In this document: one piece after another, positions 18,115 through 26,551 of the stretch
Position numbering within the stretch: position 1 is the first letter of the stretch
Layout: every line of letters starts with the position of its first letter
Assembly: GCF_002086155.1 (NCBI RefSeq)
Contig: NZ_MVHE01000009.1
Location: 1-64,000 of the forward strand
Direction: 5' to 3'
Source: Mycobacterium angelicum
Lineage (GTDB): Bacteria; Actinomycetota; Actinomycetes; Mycobacteriales; Mycobacteriaceae
Length of the DNA stretch: 64,000 bases
Program-made: the position numbers and the translations under genes
The notes under the pieces: generated by a model
Database searches by the model: none
Told to the model about the DNA's origin: nothing
What the model saw: the letters and a program-made list of their open reading frames with translations, nothing else

Positions 18115-19065
18115 TTAGGCGAACGCCTTGCGGTATTGGTCCGGCGAGATGCCGACGCGGCGAATGAAGTTGCGCCGCATGGTTTCTGCGGTGCCGAAGC
18201 CGCAGCGCGCGGCGATTGCCACGACCGTGTCGTTGGTTTCTTCCAGCTGCCTGCGCGCGGCCTCGGTACGGACGCGTTCGACGTATTGACCGGGCGCCTC
18301 GCCCACTTCGTCGGTGAATAAGCGGGTGAAGTGCCGGGGACTCATCGCCGCCTGCTGAGCCAGACCGTCGATGCGGTGCGAACCGCCCGGTTGCGCCTCA
18401 ATGGCTTCCTGCACCGTGCGGATCACATTCCGCTTGGCCCGCGGCATCCACACCGGAGCCGCGAATTGGGTCTGTCCGCCGGGGCGCCGCAGATAGAGCA
18501 CGAGCCAGCGAGCGACCGTCTGGGCGACCTCGGTGCCGTGGTCGTCCTCGACCAGTGACAGGGCGAGGTCGATTCCCGCGGTAACGCCCGCGGCGGTCCA
18601 TAGCGTCTCGGAGCTGCGGACGAAGATCGGGTCGGGATCGACGTCGATAGCAGGAAAATCGCGGGCCAACCGCTCGGCGAACGCCCAGTGCGTAGTCGCC
18701 CGGCAACCGTCCAGCAGCCCCGCCTCGGCCGCCAGGAACGCACCCGTGCAAACGGTGACCAAGCGGCGGACGCGGCCCGAAACAGATCGGACCCAGTCCA
18801 TCAGCGCTGCGTCGGATCGCGCGGCGTCCACCCCGCCGCCGCCGGGCACGATGACCGTGTCGATGGGGTCCTCGGGATCGGGCAGCGGCGCCGCCACGAA
18901 GGCCAGGCCGGTTGCGGTGCTGATGGGCCGGCCGCCGACCGAGGCCAGGACAACCTCGTATGTGCCGTTGGTCAGCAACGACGCGGAGGTGAATACCTCA
19001 TGAGGTCCCACCATGTCGAGAGCCTGGACATCCGGGAACCCGACGATCACCACTTTGCGGGGCAT
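18115..19065 (-). CDS. GlxA family AraC-type transcriptional regulator (Rv1931c-like)
   Basis: 316 residues. Residues 1-190 are a DJ-1/PfpI domain (VVIVGFPDVQALDMVGPHEVF, VIVPGGGG, VCTGAF), and about 215-310 are an AraC/XylS double helix-turn-helix (IDGLAQQAAMSPRHFTRLFTDEVGEAPGQYVERVR ... VAIAARCGFGTAETMRRNFIRRVGISPDQYRKAF). GlxA-type regulators usually sense a small metabolite through the DJ-1 part. The gene precedes the DJ-1 protein on the same strand and is divergent from tpx, so both are candidate targets. Rv1931c has been linked to M. tuberculosis virulence; I recall that from the literature and did not check it. Confidence 0.9.
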   Translation of the reverse strand: MPRKVVIVGFPDVQALDMVGPHEVFTSASLLTNGTYEVVLASVGGRPISTATGLAFVAAPLPDPEDPIDTVIVPGGGGVDAARSDAALMDWVRSVSGRVRRLVTVCTGAFLAAEAGLLDGCRATTHWAFAERLARDFPAIDVDPDPIFVRSSETLWTAAGVTAGIDLALSLVEDDHGTEVAQTVARWLVLYLRRPGGQTQFAAPVWMPRAKRNVIRTVQEAIEAQPGGSHRIDGLAQQAAMSPRHFTRLFTDEVGEAPGQYVERVRTEAARRQLEETNDTVVAIAARCGFGTAETMRRNFIRRVGISPDQYRKAFA

Positions 19066-19184
19066 GATCCCAGTGTTGAGCAGACCGGGCCATGTCGTCT
19101 ACGCCATGCACCCCACGAATTAGGACAGCCGGGGAGCGGAGACCTGCCCGAAAGCTGCGTCGGTGGCCTTGGCAGACTGTGCCC

Positions 19185-19682
19185 ATGGCACAGATAACCC
19201 TGCGCGGAAACGCGATCAACACTGTCGGCGACCTACCCTCTGTCGGATCACCAGCCCCGGCGTTCAAACTGACCGGTGCCGACCTGGCGGAGGTCAGCAG
19301 CGATCAGTTCAGGGGTAAGTCGGTGTTGTTGAACATCTTTCCGTCCATCGACACACCGGTATGCGCGACGAGTGTGCGCACCTTCGACGAGCGCGCCGCG
19401 GCGAGCGGCGCGAGCGTGCTGTGCGTATCCAAAGATCTGCCGTTCGCCCAAAAGCGCTTCTGCGGCGCTGAGGGCACCGAAAATGTCAGCACCGCGTCGG
19501 CCTTCCGGGACAGCTTCGGCGAGGACTACGGCGTCACGATTTCCGACGGTCCGATGGCCGGGCTGCTTGCCAGGGCCATCGTGGTGATCGGCCCCGACGG
19601 CAACGTCGCCTACACCGAGCTGGTGCCCGAGATCGCGCAAGAGCCCGATTACGATGCGGCCCTTGCCGCGTTGGGCGGCTAG
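19185..19682 (+). CDS. tpx: Thiol peroxidase Tpx
   Basis: 165 residues, the same as M. tuberculosis Tpx (Rv1932). It is an atypical 2-Cys peroxiredoxin: peroxidatic Cys60 in SIDTPVCATSVR, resolving Cys93 in KRFCGAEG, and the additional Cys80, the three positions I recall for the M. tuberculosis enzyme. It reduces hydroperoxides and peroxynitrite with electrons from thioredoxin, in the cytoplasm. ATG 19185 starts MAQITLRGNAINTVGDLP as in the family. The neighbouring GlxA-type regulator may respond to a related stress signal, but no operator could be identified. Confidence 0.97.
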   Translation: MAQITLRGNAINTVGDLPSVGSPAPAFKLTGADLAEVSSDQFRGKSVLLNIFPSIDTPVCATSVRTFDERAAASGASVLCVSKDLPFAQKRFCGAEGTENVSTASAFRDSFGEDYGVTISDGPMAGLLARAIVVIGPDGNVAYTELVPEIAQEPDYDAALAALGG

Positions 19683-19726
19683 CCCGCTGGGGCGACAACT
19701 CGACGCGACGATCGAGCGCCGTGAAT

Positions 19727-19750
19727 GGTGCCGCACGAATACGCGGCACC
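19727..19750. terminator. Putative terminator between tpx and the convergent NMO remnant
   Basis: An 8-bp perfect stem GGTGCCGC/GCGGCACC (19727-19734 and 19743-19750) with an 8-base loop is followed by the A/T-rich AAATATAAA. It lies 45 bases after the tpx stop and 46 bases from the end of the convergent gene, so it may serve both strands. Confidence 0.6.
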
Positions 19751-19795
19751 AAATATAAACCAGGACAGCACTTTTCGGCGTGTCGTGTGCCCAGG

Positions 19796-20356
19796 TTATG
19801 TGTCGCGGCGCGGAAATGGGCGCAAAGTCCGCCCTAGTTGGGCCACGATCGGCAGATCGACGTGGGCAGCCACCAGCGGCAGCAGCACCATGGTCGAAGC
19901 GCCGAACCGATTCTTGAACCCGCCGCCTTCGACGCCTTCGACCACCAGGCCGTCCACGCCTGCGTCGACGGCCTTCTTGGCCGCCGCCAGCGTTCCCACC
20001 ACATGAAACACGGTGATGCCGGCATCGTGCAGCCGGGCGGTGAGTAGCGAAGGAGCACCGGCCGAGGTGGTCACGAAGCGAATCCCGTTGGCAGCCAGGA
20101 GATCAACGACGGCCGGGTCGCGGTTGACCATGAGCGCGATGTTGGCTCCCACCGAACGGTCGGTGAGATCGCGCACTCGCTGCAAGTCGGCTCGGCCCTG
20201 CTCCGAGGTGGTCTCGATGATGCCCAGCCCACCGGCGTTGGACACCGCCGCCGCCAGTTGGGCACCGGCGATGTAGGTCATGGGCGCCTGGACTATCGAC
20301 ACCTCGCTTCGGGCCAGCGCACAGACCCGGTTGCGAGCGGGCATTTCAATCGCCAT
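19796..20356 (-). pseudogene. Nitronate monooxygenase remnant, C-terminus lost
   Basis: 186 residues matching the N-terminal half of nitronate monooxygenase/2-nitropropane dioxygenase proteins: VQAPMTYIAGAQLAAAVSNAGGLGIIE, GANIALMVNRDP, RFVTTSAGAP, ITVFHVVGTLAAAKKAVDAGVDGLVVEGVEGGG. Family members are about 320-380 residues. Here the conserved LPIVAAGGI block is replaced by LPIVAQLGRTLRPFPRRDT and a stop, so the second half of the TIM barrel and its phosphate-binding loop are missing. It is very likely non-functional. ATG 20356 overlaps the end of the NYN gene by 11 bases, so it is still in an operon-like arrangement. Confidence 0.75.
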
Positions 20357-20750
20357 GGCGTTCTTTGGATTTGGCGCCCCGTGGATCGATAAGGTCGCGA
20401 AAGGCCTCCGCCCGGTAGACCGAAGCACCGGCCTCACGTACCCGCTCGGTCAGTGCTTTGTCCGAAGTCACGACCCGAATCTCGCTGGGCTCGGGGTCGG
20501 CTTGCACCAGGCGGACGATCTCGTCGTCGGCGGAGTTGGCCGCAGCCCGGGGCGCGTGTGCTACCTGGATGACTGAGGAGTCGATGGGTGTTTTCGGCGG
20601 CCGCTCCAGCACGACGGTCACCTGGTCGCCACTGGCGCCGGCCCAGCGCTCCAGCCTGTCCACCAGCACGACCATTGCACCGTGCCGGTCCTTCCACCAG
20701 CCGTCCGGGCGGCTACCGATCACGTTCATGGCGTCGACGATCCACCGCAT
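20346..20750 (-). CDS. NYN/YacP-like PIN-fold ribonuclease domain protein
   Basis: 134 residues. WIVDAMNVIGSRPDGWWKDRHGAMVVLVDRLERWA carries the first acidic residue and the D-x-x-N block of NYN/PIN nucleases. SADDEIVRLVQ gives the second acidic pair and VVTSDKALTERVREAGASV the third. Such domains act as metal-dependent RNases in RNA turnover. All expected acidic positions are present, so the protein is probably active. The downstream gene is the truncated NMO, whose start overlaps this gene. Confidence 0.85.
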   Translation of the reverse strand: MRWIVDAMNVIGSRPDGWWKDRHGAMVVLVDRLERWAGASGDQVTVVLERPPKTPIDSSVIQVAHAPRAAANSADDEIVRLVQADPEPSEIRVVTSDKALTERVREAGASVYRAEAFRDLIDPRGAKSKERHGD

Positions 20751-20776
20751 GCCGCTGGCCTACCCGCGGAGCGCGC

Positions 20777-21055
20777 CTAGATCCATCTGCGCCATAGGGG
20801 TTTTCTGTTGAGCTGTTGGCGGAAGTTCTCGATGTGTTGTTCAGCGATACTCGCTTCCACCGCCCCCAGCGCGTTGACCACCTCGAGATGCGAAAGGATG
20901 AGCAGCCCGTTGAGTTGCTTGAGCCGTTCCGGACTTGCCAGCGACTCTTCGTCGTCGACGTAGATCAGCAAGAAGTCACGCAGCGCCTGGCTGCCGGTCA
21001 TCCGCTCGGGAACCTTCATGTTCCGCAAGATGGTGGCCATATCGGGGCTGGTCAC
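20777..21055 (-). CDS. Small hypothetical protein
   Basis: 92 residues, not recognised. Amphipathic helices dominate (QALRDFLLIYVDDEESLASPERLKQLNGLLILSHLEVVNALGAVEASIAEQHIENFRQQLNRKPLWRRWI). It has no signal peptide, cysteine or membrane segment. An AGGAGG lies 9 bases before ATG 21055, which is strong support that it is translated. It lies 26 bases upstream of the NYN gene on the same strand and may be the first gene of that unit. Confidence 0.7.
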   Translation of the reverse strand: MTSPDMATILRNMKVPERMTGSQALRDFLLIYVDDEESLASPERLKQLNGLLILSHLEVVNALGAVEASIAEQHIENFRQQLNRKPLWRRWI

Positions 21056-21220
21056 TACATGCCTCCTTCACGATGGGTAACACGGCAAGCGTAGGAGACC
21101 CGGCCGAGCACACGGATAGGCCCCACGGATAGGCGTGCGGGCAACGCCGCGCTGCGCCGGGTAAGGCCGGGTGCTTTTGCCACCAACTGTGCGGCCGGCC
21201 CGGCCGCCGAACACAGCTCG

Positions 21221-21853
21221 CTACGTCAGGCGTTCGCCCGGTTGCACCTGTTCGTTTGCGTCTCGATCGTCGTCGTCGGCGGGCTCGGTGGCTGAGGCCA
21301 AACCCGGCTTGGCAGCACCAGCCGGCGCACCGGCACCCATCCCGCTGCCCACCGGAGCGCCACCGCCCATCGCCGACGAGCCGGCGCTGGCTGCCGTCGA
21401 GACCATCGGCGACGAGGATGCCTCCACCGCCTGGGACACCAGCGGGCTGCGCGCCAGCGCCTCGGCCTGCGCCTGCGCCGGCAACCCACCCAACAGACCC
21501 GCACCGCCGGTCGAGCCGGTCGCGCTGGCGGGGCGAGACATGGCGGCGGCGCTGAACGTCAACGCGCCCGCGGCGTTGTCGTCGGAGTCGCTGTACATGC
21601 GGGCAATGTCGGTCAGCGCGGTGCCGGTGCGCATCAGTTCTTCCTGAGCCGCGGTGTTCGACGCCAGCATCGAGGCCGCTTCCTGAGCAAAGGCCAGCAC
21701 CGCCTGCGCAGAGACCTCTTCGGCGCCGGCGGGAATCAGCCCGCTCAGCACCGACATCGCCGCCGTGCTTCCGGCGCTCAAACCCTGGCTGCCAATGTCG
21801 ACCAACTGTGAGCCAATGTCGCCGGCGGCCGGGTCGTGGGACATGGAATCCAT
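21221..21853 (-). CDS. PE35-like PE protein with a long Ala/Gly/Pro tail
   Basis: 210 residues. The first about 100 closely resemble PE35, the ESX-1 PE protein: MDSMSHDPAAGDIGSQLVDIG, SGLIPAGAEEVSAQAVLAFAQEAASMLASN and AAQEELMRTGTALTDIARMYSDSDDNAAGAL. The MYSDSD text gives the YxxxD secretion signal. PE35 ends here, but this protein continues for about 110 residues rich in Ala/Gly/Ser and ends with an acidic stretch ADDDDRDANEQ. Start at ATG 21853 (MDSMSHDP, like MEKMSHDP in PE35), with AGGAG upstream; ATG 21844 is possible. No PPE partner is adjacent. The next gene, divergent, encodes a paralogue. Confidence 0.88.
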   Translation of the reverse strand: MDSMSHDPAAGDIGSQLVDIGSQGLSAGSTAAMSVLSGLIPAGAEEVSAQAVLAFAQEAASMLASNTAAQEELMRTGTALTDIARMYSDSDDNAAGALTFSAAAMSRPASATGSTGGAGLLGGLPAQAQAEALARSPLVSQAVEASSSPMVSTAASAGSSAMGGGAPVGSGMGAGAPAGAAKPGLASATEPADDDDRDANEQVQPGERLT

Positions 21854-22231
21854 CTGCCTGCTGCTCCTGTCGATCGGTGCACGAGCCGTGCCGACGATCG
21901 CCGGAAACCGGCGGTCAACAGGCCCGATGCGCAAGAACGATGGCTCGATTCTAGACCTCGCCGAATTGGCCCACCCGAAAAGCGGCCAGCTACCCGGGCC
22001 GGCACCAAACCGTGAGCACAATGCGCAAAACCAGGAAATCGCCGCTAACTCCGACTTTCGCTCACAAGCGCGACACCCGTGTCCCGGCGCCGTAAGTTCG
22101 GTATCACGTTATTCGCCACATTGCAGTGCGAAATGTATTGGTGCCAGCCGAAAAGCCATTCAGGAATGGACGTTCTGCCACTTTCATGTCGTGCAGAGAT
22201 TTTCGGCACTACGCCATCGAGGGGTACGAAA
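21854..22231. promoter_or_regulatory. Divergent promoter region of the PE35-like pair
   Basis: This 378-base gap separates two PE35-like genes read away from each other and must contain both promoters. It is AT-richer than the flanking coding DNA, particularly about 22010-22210. I found no clear inverted repeat or promoter hexamers. AT-rich regions of this kind in mycobacteria can bind EspR or Lsr2, but that is only a guess here. Confidence 0.45.
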
Positions 22232-22555
22232 ATGCAATCTATGACATTTCATCCGGTGGTCGCCGACATTGGCGATCAAATGGTCAATATCGGTCTGGAC
22301 AGCCTGGCGGCCGGTTCGAAGGCGTCGATGTCGGTGACCAGCCTCATCCCGGCCGGGGCCGATGAGGTCTCGCTGCAGGCCGTTACCGCTTTCCACGCCG
22401 ATGCCGCCGACCTGCTGGCTCTGCACAAAGCAGCCCAGGAAGAGCTGATGCGGACCGGCCAGGCGCTGGCCCAGATCGCACAGACCTACGCCGAGGTCGA
22501 CGAGGCCGCCGCGAGCAACCTGGTATTCGGGTTCAAACCGCTGCCGTACAACTGA
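22232..22555 (+). CDS. PE35-like PE protein, short form
   Basis: 107 residues starting MQSMTFHPVVADIGDQMVNIGLDSLAAGSKASMSV. The text [17 protein letters not shown] and AAQEELMRTGQALAQIAQTYAEVDEAAASNLVF aligns over its length with the neighbouring divergent gene and with PE35. TYAEVDE holds the YxxxD secretion motif. It lacks the long tail of its paralogue. GAGGGG precedes ATG 22232; ATG 22241 is an alternative. PE proteins are normally exported as heterodimers with a PPE protein, but none is adjacent, so the partner must be encoded elsewhere or the protein acts alone. Confidence 0.88.
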   Translation: MQSMTFHPVVADIGDQMVNIGLDSLAAGSKASMSVTSLIPAGADEVSLQAVTAFHADAADLLALHKAAQEELMRTGQALAQIAQTYAEVDEAAASNLVFGFKPLPYN

Positions 22556-22685
22556 CCACCTTTACTTCCGGCTCGCAGCTGCGCAATGGAATGCGGTCCC
22601 GGCGCGACGAATACCATTCGCGCGGTCCTGCTAATCCGTTTGCACCGCACAAACCGTCGCCATCACACAGACGAGGATTGAGAAA

Positions 22686-24125
22686 TTGGTAGCACTGCGC
22701 ACCATAAACGAATGGCTACCACCGCGGGGCCTGGTCACCACCTGGACGGCGTCGCCGGCGGCACGCGAAGCGGCCCGAATCGCGCAGCGCGGCGATCTGC
22801 CGCCGAGCTATCAGCGCAATCAACACCTCCGGACCGCCCGTGACGGCAGCGCAGCGCAGCGCGAGCAGCCCCGACTGATGATCGTGGCCTGGGACATGCC
22901 GGGGATTTGCGATATTCCGGCGATGACGGCGGCGATCAATGCACACGTCCGCCGGCACGACACCTACCACGATTGGTTCGAGTGCCAGGACGACGGTTTC
23001 GTCCGCCGCACGATCGACCCGGCCGACATCGACTTGGTTCCTGCGGCGTTCGGGCTCATGGACGCCGAACAAATCCGCACCCACGCCCTGGCAACCACGC
23101 CGGCGACACTGGAGTGGGACTGCTTCACGTTCGGCATCGTCCAGCACCGCAACCACTTCACCTTCTACGCCAGCGTCGATCATCTGCACGTCGACGGCAT
23201 CTCGGCCGGCCTGATCTTCCTGGACATTTGCGTGATGTACCAGGGTCTGCCCCAGGCGGCCACGCTCACCCGAGTCGCCAGCTATCGGCACTACGCCGCG
23301 CGGCAACTCGCGAGGGTGCAGAGTTTGACCCTGTCGTCGCCGGAGATCAAAGACTGGATCGAGTTCGCGCGCGACGTGGACGGCAACTGGCCCGGCTTCC
23401 CGCTGCCGCTCGGTGACACGTCGCGCGACAGCAAGGGTGACTTCCTGACCGTCGAGTTGCTGGACGCAGCCCAGACCAAAGCCTTCGACACCGTTTGCCG
23501 GCGGGCCAGTGCCCGATTCAGCGGCGGGGTCATGGCGTGTGCGGCGCTGGCCGAACACGCACTGACCGGTACCCGCACCTATCACGGGTTCACCCCGTTC
23601 GACACCAGGACCCCGGGGACCGACACGATGACCGTAGGTCGGTTCGCCAGCCTGGTTCCGGTCACGGTGCCGATCGGCACCGGGTCGTTTTCCGGGTCGG
23701 CCCGGGCCGCGCAGCGTTCCTTCGACGCCGCCAAGCGGCTGGCCGGTGTCCCATTCGAGCGCGTCCTCGAGTTGGCGACGCCGGAGGAACTGGGCATCAA
23801 GCCGAACACCGGCCCGGCGATGATGGTGTCGTATCTGGACGTCCGCAAGATACCGGTCGCGGCGTTATGGGAAACGACGAACTTCGGTGCCTACGGCGAC
23901 AATTTGTCGCACGGCGGTGTCAACGCATGGATCACCCGGCACGCCGCTAAGACCACGGTGACGATGTCCTTTCCGGACAACCCGATCGCCCGCGAATCGG
24001 CGTACCGCTATCTCGCGACGCTGGCTTGCGTCTTCGCAAGAGCGGCCACCGCACGCCGCGAGGATCGAATTCCGTTGCAGATCATGCGCATTCGCACCGG
24101 CTGCACGCTGCGCACCGTCGGCTGA
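22686..24125 (+). CDS. PapA-family acyltransferase (condensation-domain fold)
   Basis: 479 residues starting at TTG 22686, with GAGGA upstream. The sequence follows the mycobacterial PapA1/PapA2/PapA3 pattern: RTINEWLPPRGLVTTWTASPAA, PPSYQRNQHLR, LMIVAWDMPGICDIPAM, RRHDTYHDWFE, then the catalytic HxxxDG motif as HLHVDG (His166, Asp170). NFGAYGDN lies where the DFGWG-like structural motif is expected. Known relatives acylate trehalose-based lipids (sulfolipid, polyacyltrehalose). No polyketide synthase, MmpL or sulfotransferase lies nearby. It follows the PE35-like gene by 130 bases and is convergent with the CitB-type regulator. Confidence 0.9.
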   Translation: MVALRTINEWLPPRGLVTTWTASPAAREAARIAQRGDLPPSYQRNQHLRTARDGSAAQREQPRLMIVAWDMPGICDIPAMTAAINAHVRRHDTYHDWFECQDDGFVRRTIDPADIDLVPAAFGLMDAEQIRTHALATTPATLEWDCFTFGIVQHRNHFTFYASVDHLHVDGISAGLIFLDICVMYQGLPQAATLTRVASYRHYAARQLARVQSLTLSSPEIKDWIEFARDVDGNWPGFPLPLGDTSRDSKGDFLTVELLDAAQTKAFDTVCRRASARFSGGVMACAALAEHALTGTRTYHGFTPFDTRTPGTDTMTVGRFASLVPVTVPIGTGSFSGSARAAQRSFDAAKRLAGVPFERVLELATPEELGIKPNTGPAMMVSYLDVRKIPVAALWETTNFGAYGDNLSHGGVNAWITRHAAKTTVTMSFPDNPIARESAYRYLATLACVFARAATARREDRIPLQIMRIRTGCTLRTVG

Positions 24126-24140
24126 CACCGAAGATGAGGT

Positions 24141-24824
24141 TCAGCGGGTCGCGCGAGTCGCCCGGCCGTCACCGGCCGCGAATTCCTGTTCAGGTCGTCC
24201 CGTCGTGCCGTAGCGCAGTCCGACGGTGACGTCCCCGGTGGTCGCCAGCGCCGCCAGATACCGTTGAGCCGTCGCCCGCGAGATCCCGATCGCCGTGGAA
24301 ACCTCCGCGGCGGACATCGGCAGCTCTGATGTTTGCAAAGCCTGCAGGACAAGCTGTTTGGTGGGGGAGGCCGCCGTTGTCGACGCCGGGGCCGGGGCGA
24401 CTTTGGGACGCAGCGCATCCAGTGCCGCATCCACGTCCCCCGCGCGCAGGTTGGAGCCGGCCAGGATTTTTCGGTAGCGGGCGTAGCCGGCCAGCCGGGC
24501 GGCGAGTTCGGTGGTCGCGAACGGCTTGACGAGATAGCTGACGGCGCCTGCGGCCAGGGCGGCACGGATCGTTTCGGATTCGGTGGCCGCGGTCAAGACC
24601 ATTGCATCACAGTGCAATTCGCGCACGAAGTCGATTCCGGATCCGTCCGGCAGGTAGACGTCGACCAGGGCGAGGTCGACCGGCTCGGCCTGTCGCGCGG
24701 CGGCGAGGGTGTTGGCGGTGCCGGCCACCGTGAAGCCCGGCATGGCGTTGACGATTCCGGCGTGCATGTTGGCGACGCGGAAGTCGTCGTCGACCACCAG
24801 CACCGTCAGTTCTGCGCCGCCCAT
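24141..24824 (-). CDS. CitB/DcuR-type response regulator
   Basis: 227 residues. The receiver domain has the acidic pocket VVDDD (11-14), phospho-acceptor Asp55 in ALVDVYLPDG and conserved Lys in SYLVKPF. After a linker, the C-terminal winged helix (KQLVLQALQTSELPMSAAEVSTAIGISRATAQRYLAALATTGDVTVGLRYGTTGRPEQEF) is of the kind paired with CitA/DcuS kinases. It overlaps the kinase gene by 19 bases, so the two are translationally coupled. Relatives control uptake of citrate or C4-dicarboxylates; no such transporter lies next to this pair. Confidence 0.9.
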   Translation of the reverse strand: MGGAELTVLVVDDDFRVANMHAGIVNAMPGFTVAGTANTLAAARQAEPVDLALVDVYLPDGSGIDFVRELHCDAMVLTAATESETIRAALAAGAVSYLVKPFATTELAARLAGYARYRKILAGSNLRAGDVDAALDALRPKVAPAPASTTAASPTKQLVLQALQTSELPMSAAEVSTAIGISRATAQRYLAALATTGDVTVGLRYGTTGRPEQEFAAGDGRATRATR

Positions 24825-26503
24825 TGCTCCTCCTCTGCCATCACACCCGGCAGCCGGGCGATGAACTCCGCACCTGGCAGGCCGGGCTCCGATTCGGCTG
24901 TGCCGGGACTCGACAGCCAGAGATCGCCGCCAAGGGAACGGCTGATCTGGCGGGACAATGCCAGCCCGATACCCCGCCCGCCGGGTATGCCGGAGTCCGG
25001 CTTTGTCGTCCGGCCCTCGGTGAACAGCTGCTCGACGAAATCGGATGCGACGCCGTCACCGCTGTCGGCGACCGTGACGTGCAGCGTCGAACCCTCTTGC
25101 AGCAGTTCGACTTCCAGCTCTTTGGCGGGGCTGGCGCCGGTTCGGGCCGCGTCGATCGCATTGTCGATCAGGTTGCCCACCACGGTGGTGACATCGACGG
25201 GAAGCTCCAATCGACCTGAGACCCAAGTGTTTTCGCCGATCCTTAGCGTCACACCGGCTTCCCGGGCCGCTGCGGCCTTGGCCGCCAGAAACGCCTGCAG
25301 GTGGGCATCGCGGATGGAGTCGATACCCGGAACCGCCGAGCCCAACGGGCCCGAGCCCAACAGCTCCTCCAGATACTGCAATCCCTCTTCGACGTGGCCG
25401 GTGTGCAACAGCCCGTTCAACAGGTGCAGCCGGTTGGCGAACTCATGGCGCTGTGCGCGCAGCGTCGTACTCATCACCTGTACCGCGTCGAGTTGCCGGG
25501 TCAGTGACTCGACGTCGGTTCGGTCACGCACCACCAACACGGTTCCCAGGGCGCGCCCGTCGCGGGTTACCGGCCGCGCCGAGACCACCACAATTCGTTC
25601 CCCGACGGTGGCCAACGTGGGTGCGGTCTTGTCCGAGGCGGCCTTGAACACGTCGAGGACCCGTGGCGTCAGCCCAACCTCGTCGATCGAGCGGCCCAGC
25701 TCGTCGCCGATCTTGAGCAGCCGGCATGCCTCGTCGTTGACGAAGGTGATGCAGCCGGTGTTGTCAGCGGCCACCACGCCCTCGTCGATGCCGTGCAGCA
25801 CCGCCGCCTGAGTGCGCACCAACTCGGCCATCTCGGCCGGTCGCAAACCCAGTGTCAGGCCGCGCCATCGACGGGCCAGCGCAACCGAACCCACCACACC
25901 GATCAGCAGTGCCGCGCCTCCCAACGGGGCCAGCACCCGAAGATTGTGCGAGAACTGTTCGTCGAACGCCTTCGTGGAGATGCCGACGCTGACCATGCCC
26001 AGCACCCGGTCCGAACCAGGCGCCAGCACTGGGACTTTGGCGACGATCGAGCGCCCCAGCGTACCGGCCTGATGCAGCACCTGCTCGTGTCCGGCCAGCG
26101 CCCCGGCGGGATCGGTGCTCACCTTGCGGCCCAGTTGGTCACGATGGGGATGGGCGAGCCGGACGCCCTGTGTGTTGGCGATGACCACGAACTGCACGTG
26201 CGTGCGCTGCTCGACGCGTGAGGCGACGCTCTGCAGCGGACCGGTTGCCAGTTCGTCCACCAAAGCGGGGGTGGGGGTCGGCCCGGTGTCCTCGTAGTGC
26301 GAGATGTTGCTGACGACCGTTGGCGACGAGGCCACCACGCGCGCGATATCCAGCGCGTGCTCGCGGTACTGCAGGTCCAGGCGGTGACGGTTGAACTGGG
26401 CGAAAAGCCCGAACGCGACCACCAGCGTCAGCGTCACGAGGACGAGTTGCAGCAGCAGTACCCGGCTGGCGAGCCGCAAGTCGATGCGACCCTTGGAGGC
26501 CAT
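24806..26503 (-). CDS. CitA/DcuS-type sensor histidine kinase
   Basis: 565 residues. Membrane segment about 14-35, an extracytoplasmic PAS-like sensor about 40-185 (YREHALDIARVVASSP, FVVIANTQGVRLAHPHRDQLGRKV), a second membrane segment about 189-210, a cytoplasmic PAS about 230-330, the phospho-accepting His353 in RAQRHEFANRLH, and an ATP-binding domain with NLIDNAIDAAR and GRGIGLALSR. The architecture is that of kinases sensing citrate or dicarboxylates from outside. A 30-base conserved element lies 48 bases upstream. The next gene upstream, divergent, is a PE_PGRS gene. Confidence 0.92.
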   Translation of the reverse strand: MASKGRIDLRLASRVLLLQLVLVTLTLVVAFGLFAQFNRHRLDLQYREHALDIARVVASSPTVVSNISHYEDTGPTPTPALVDELATGPLQSVASRVEQRTHVQFVVIANTQGVRLAHPHRDQLGRKVSTDPAGALAGHEQVLHQAGTLGRSIVAKVPVLAPGSDRVLGMVSVGISTKAFDEQFSHNLRVLAPLGGAALLIGVVGSVALARRWRGLTLGLRPAEMAELVRTQAAVLHGIDEGVVAADNTGCITFVNDEACRLLKIGDELGRSIDEVGLTPRVLDVFKAASDKTAPTLATVGERIVVVSARPVTRDGRALGTVLVVRDRTDVESLTRQLDAVQVMSTTLRAQRHEFANRLHLLNGLLHTGHVEEGLQYLEELLGSGPLGSAVPGIDSIRDAHLQAFLAAKAAAAREAGVTLRIGENTWVSGRLELPVDVTTVVGNLIDNAIDAARTGASPAKELEVELLQEGSTLHVTVADSGDGVASDFVEQLFTEGRTTKPDSGIPGGRGIGLALSRQISRSLGGDLWLSSPGTAESEPGLPGAEFIARLPGVMAEEEQWAAQN

Positions 26504-26551
26504 GGGGGGACCCTACCACGCAGTTTGAGCAAAATGCGCAAAAGCCATCGG

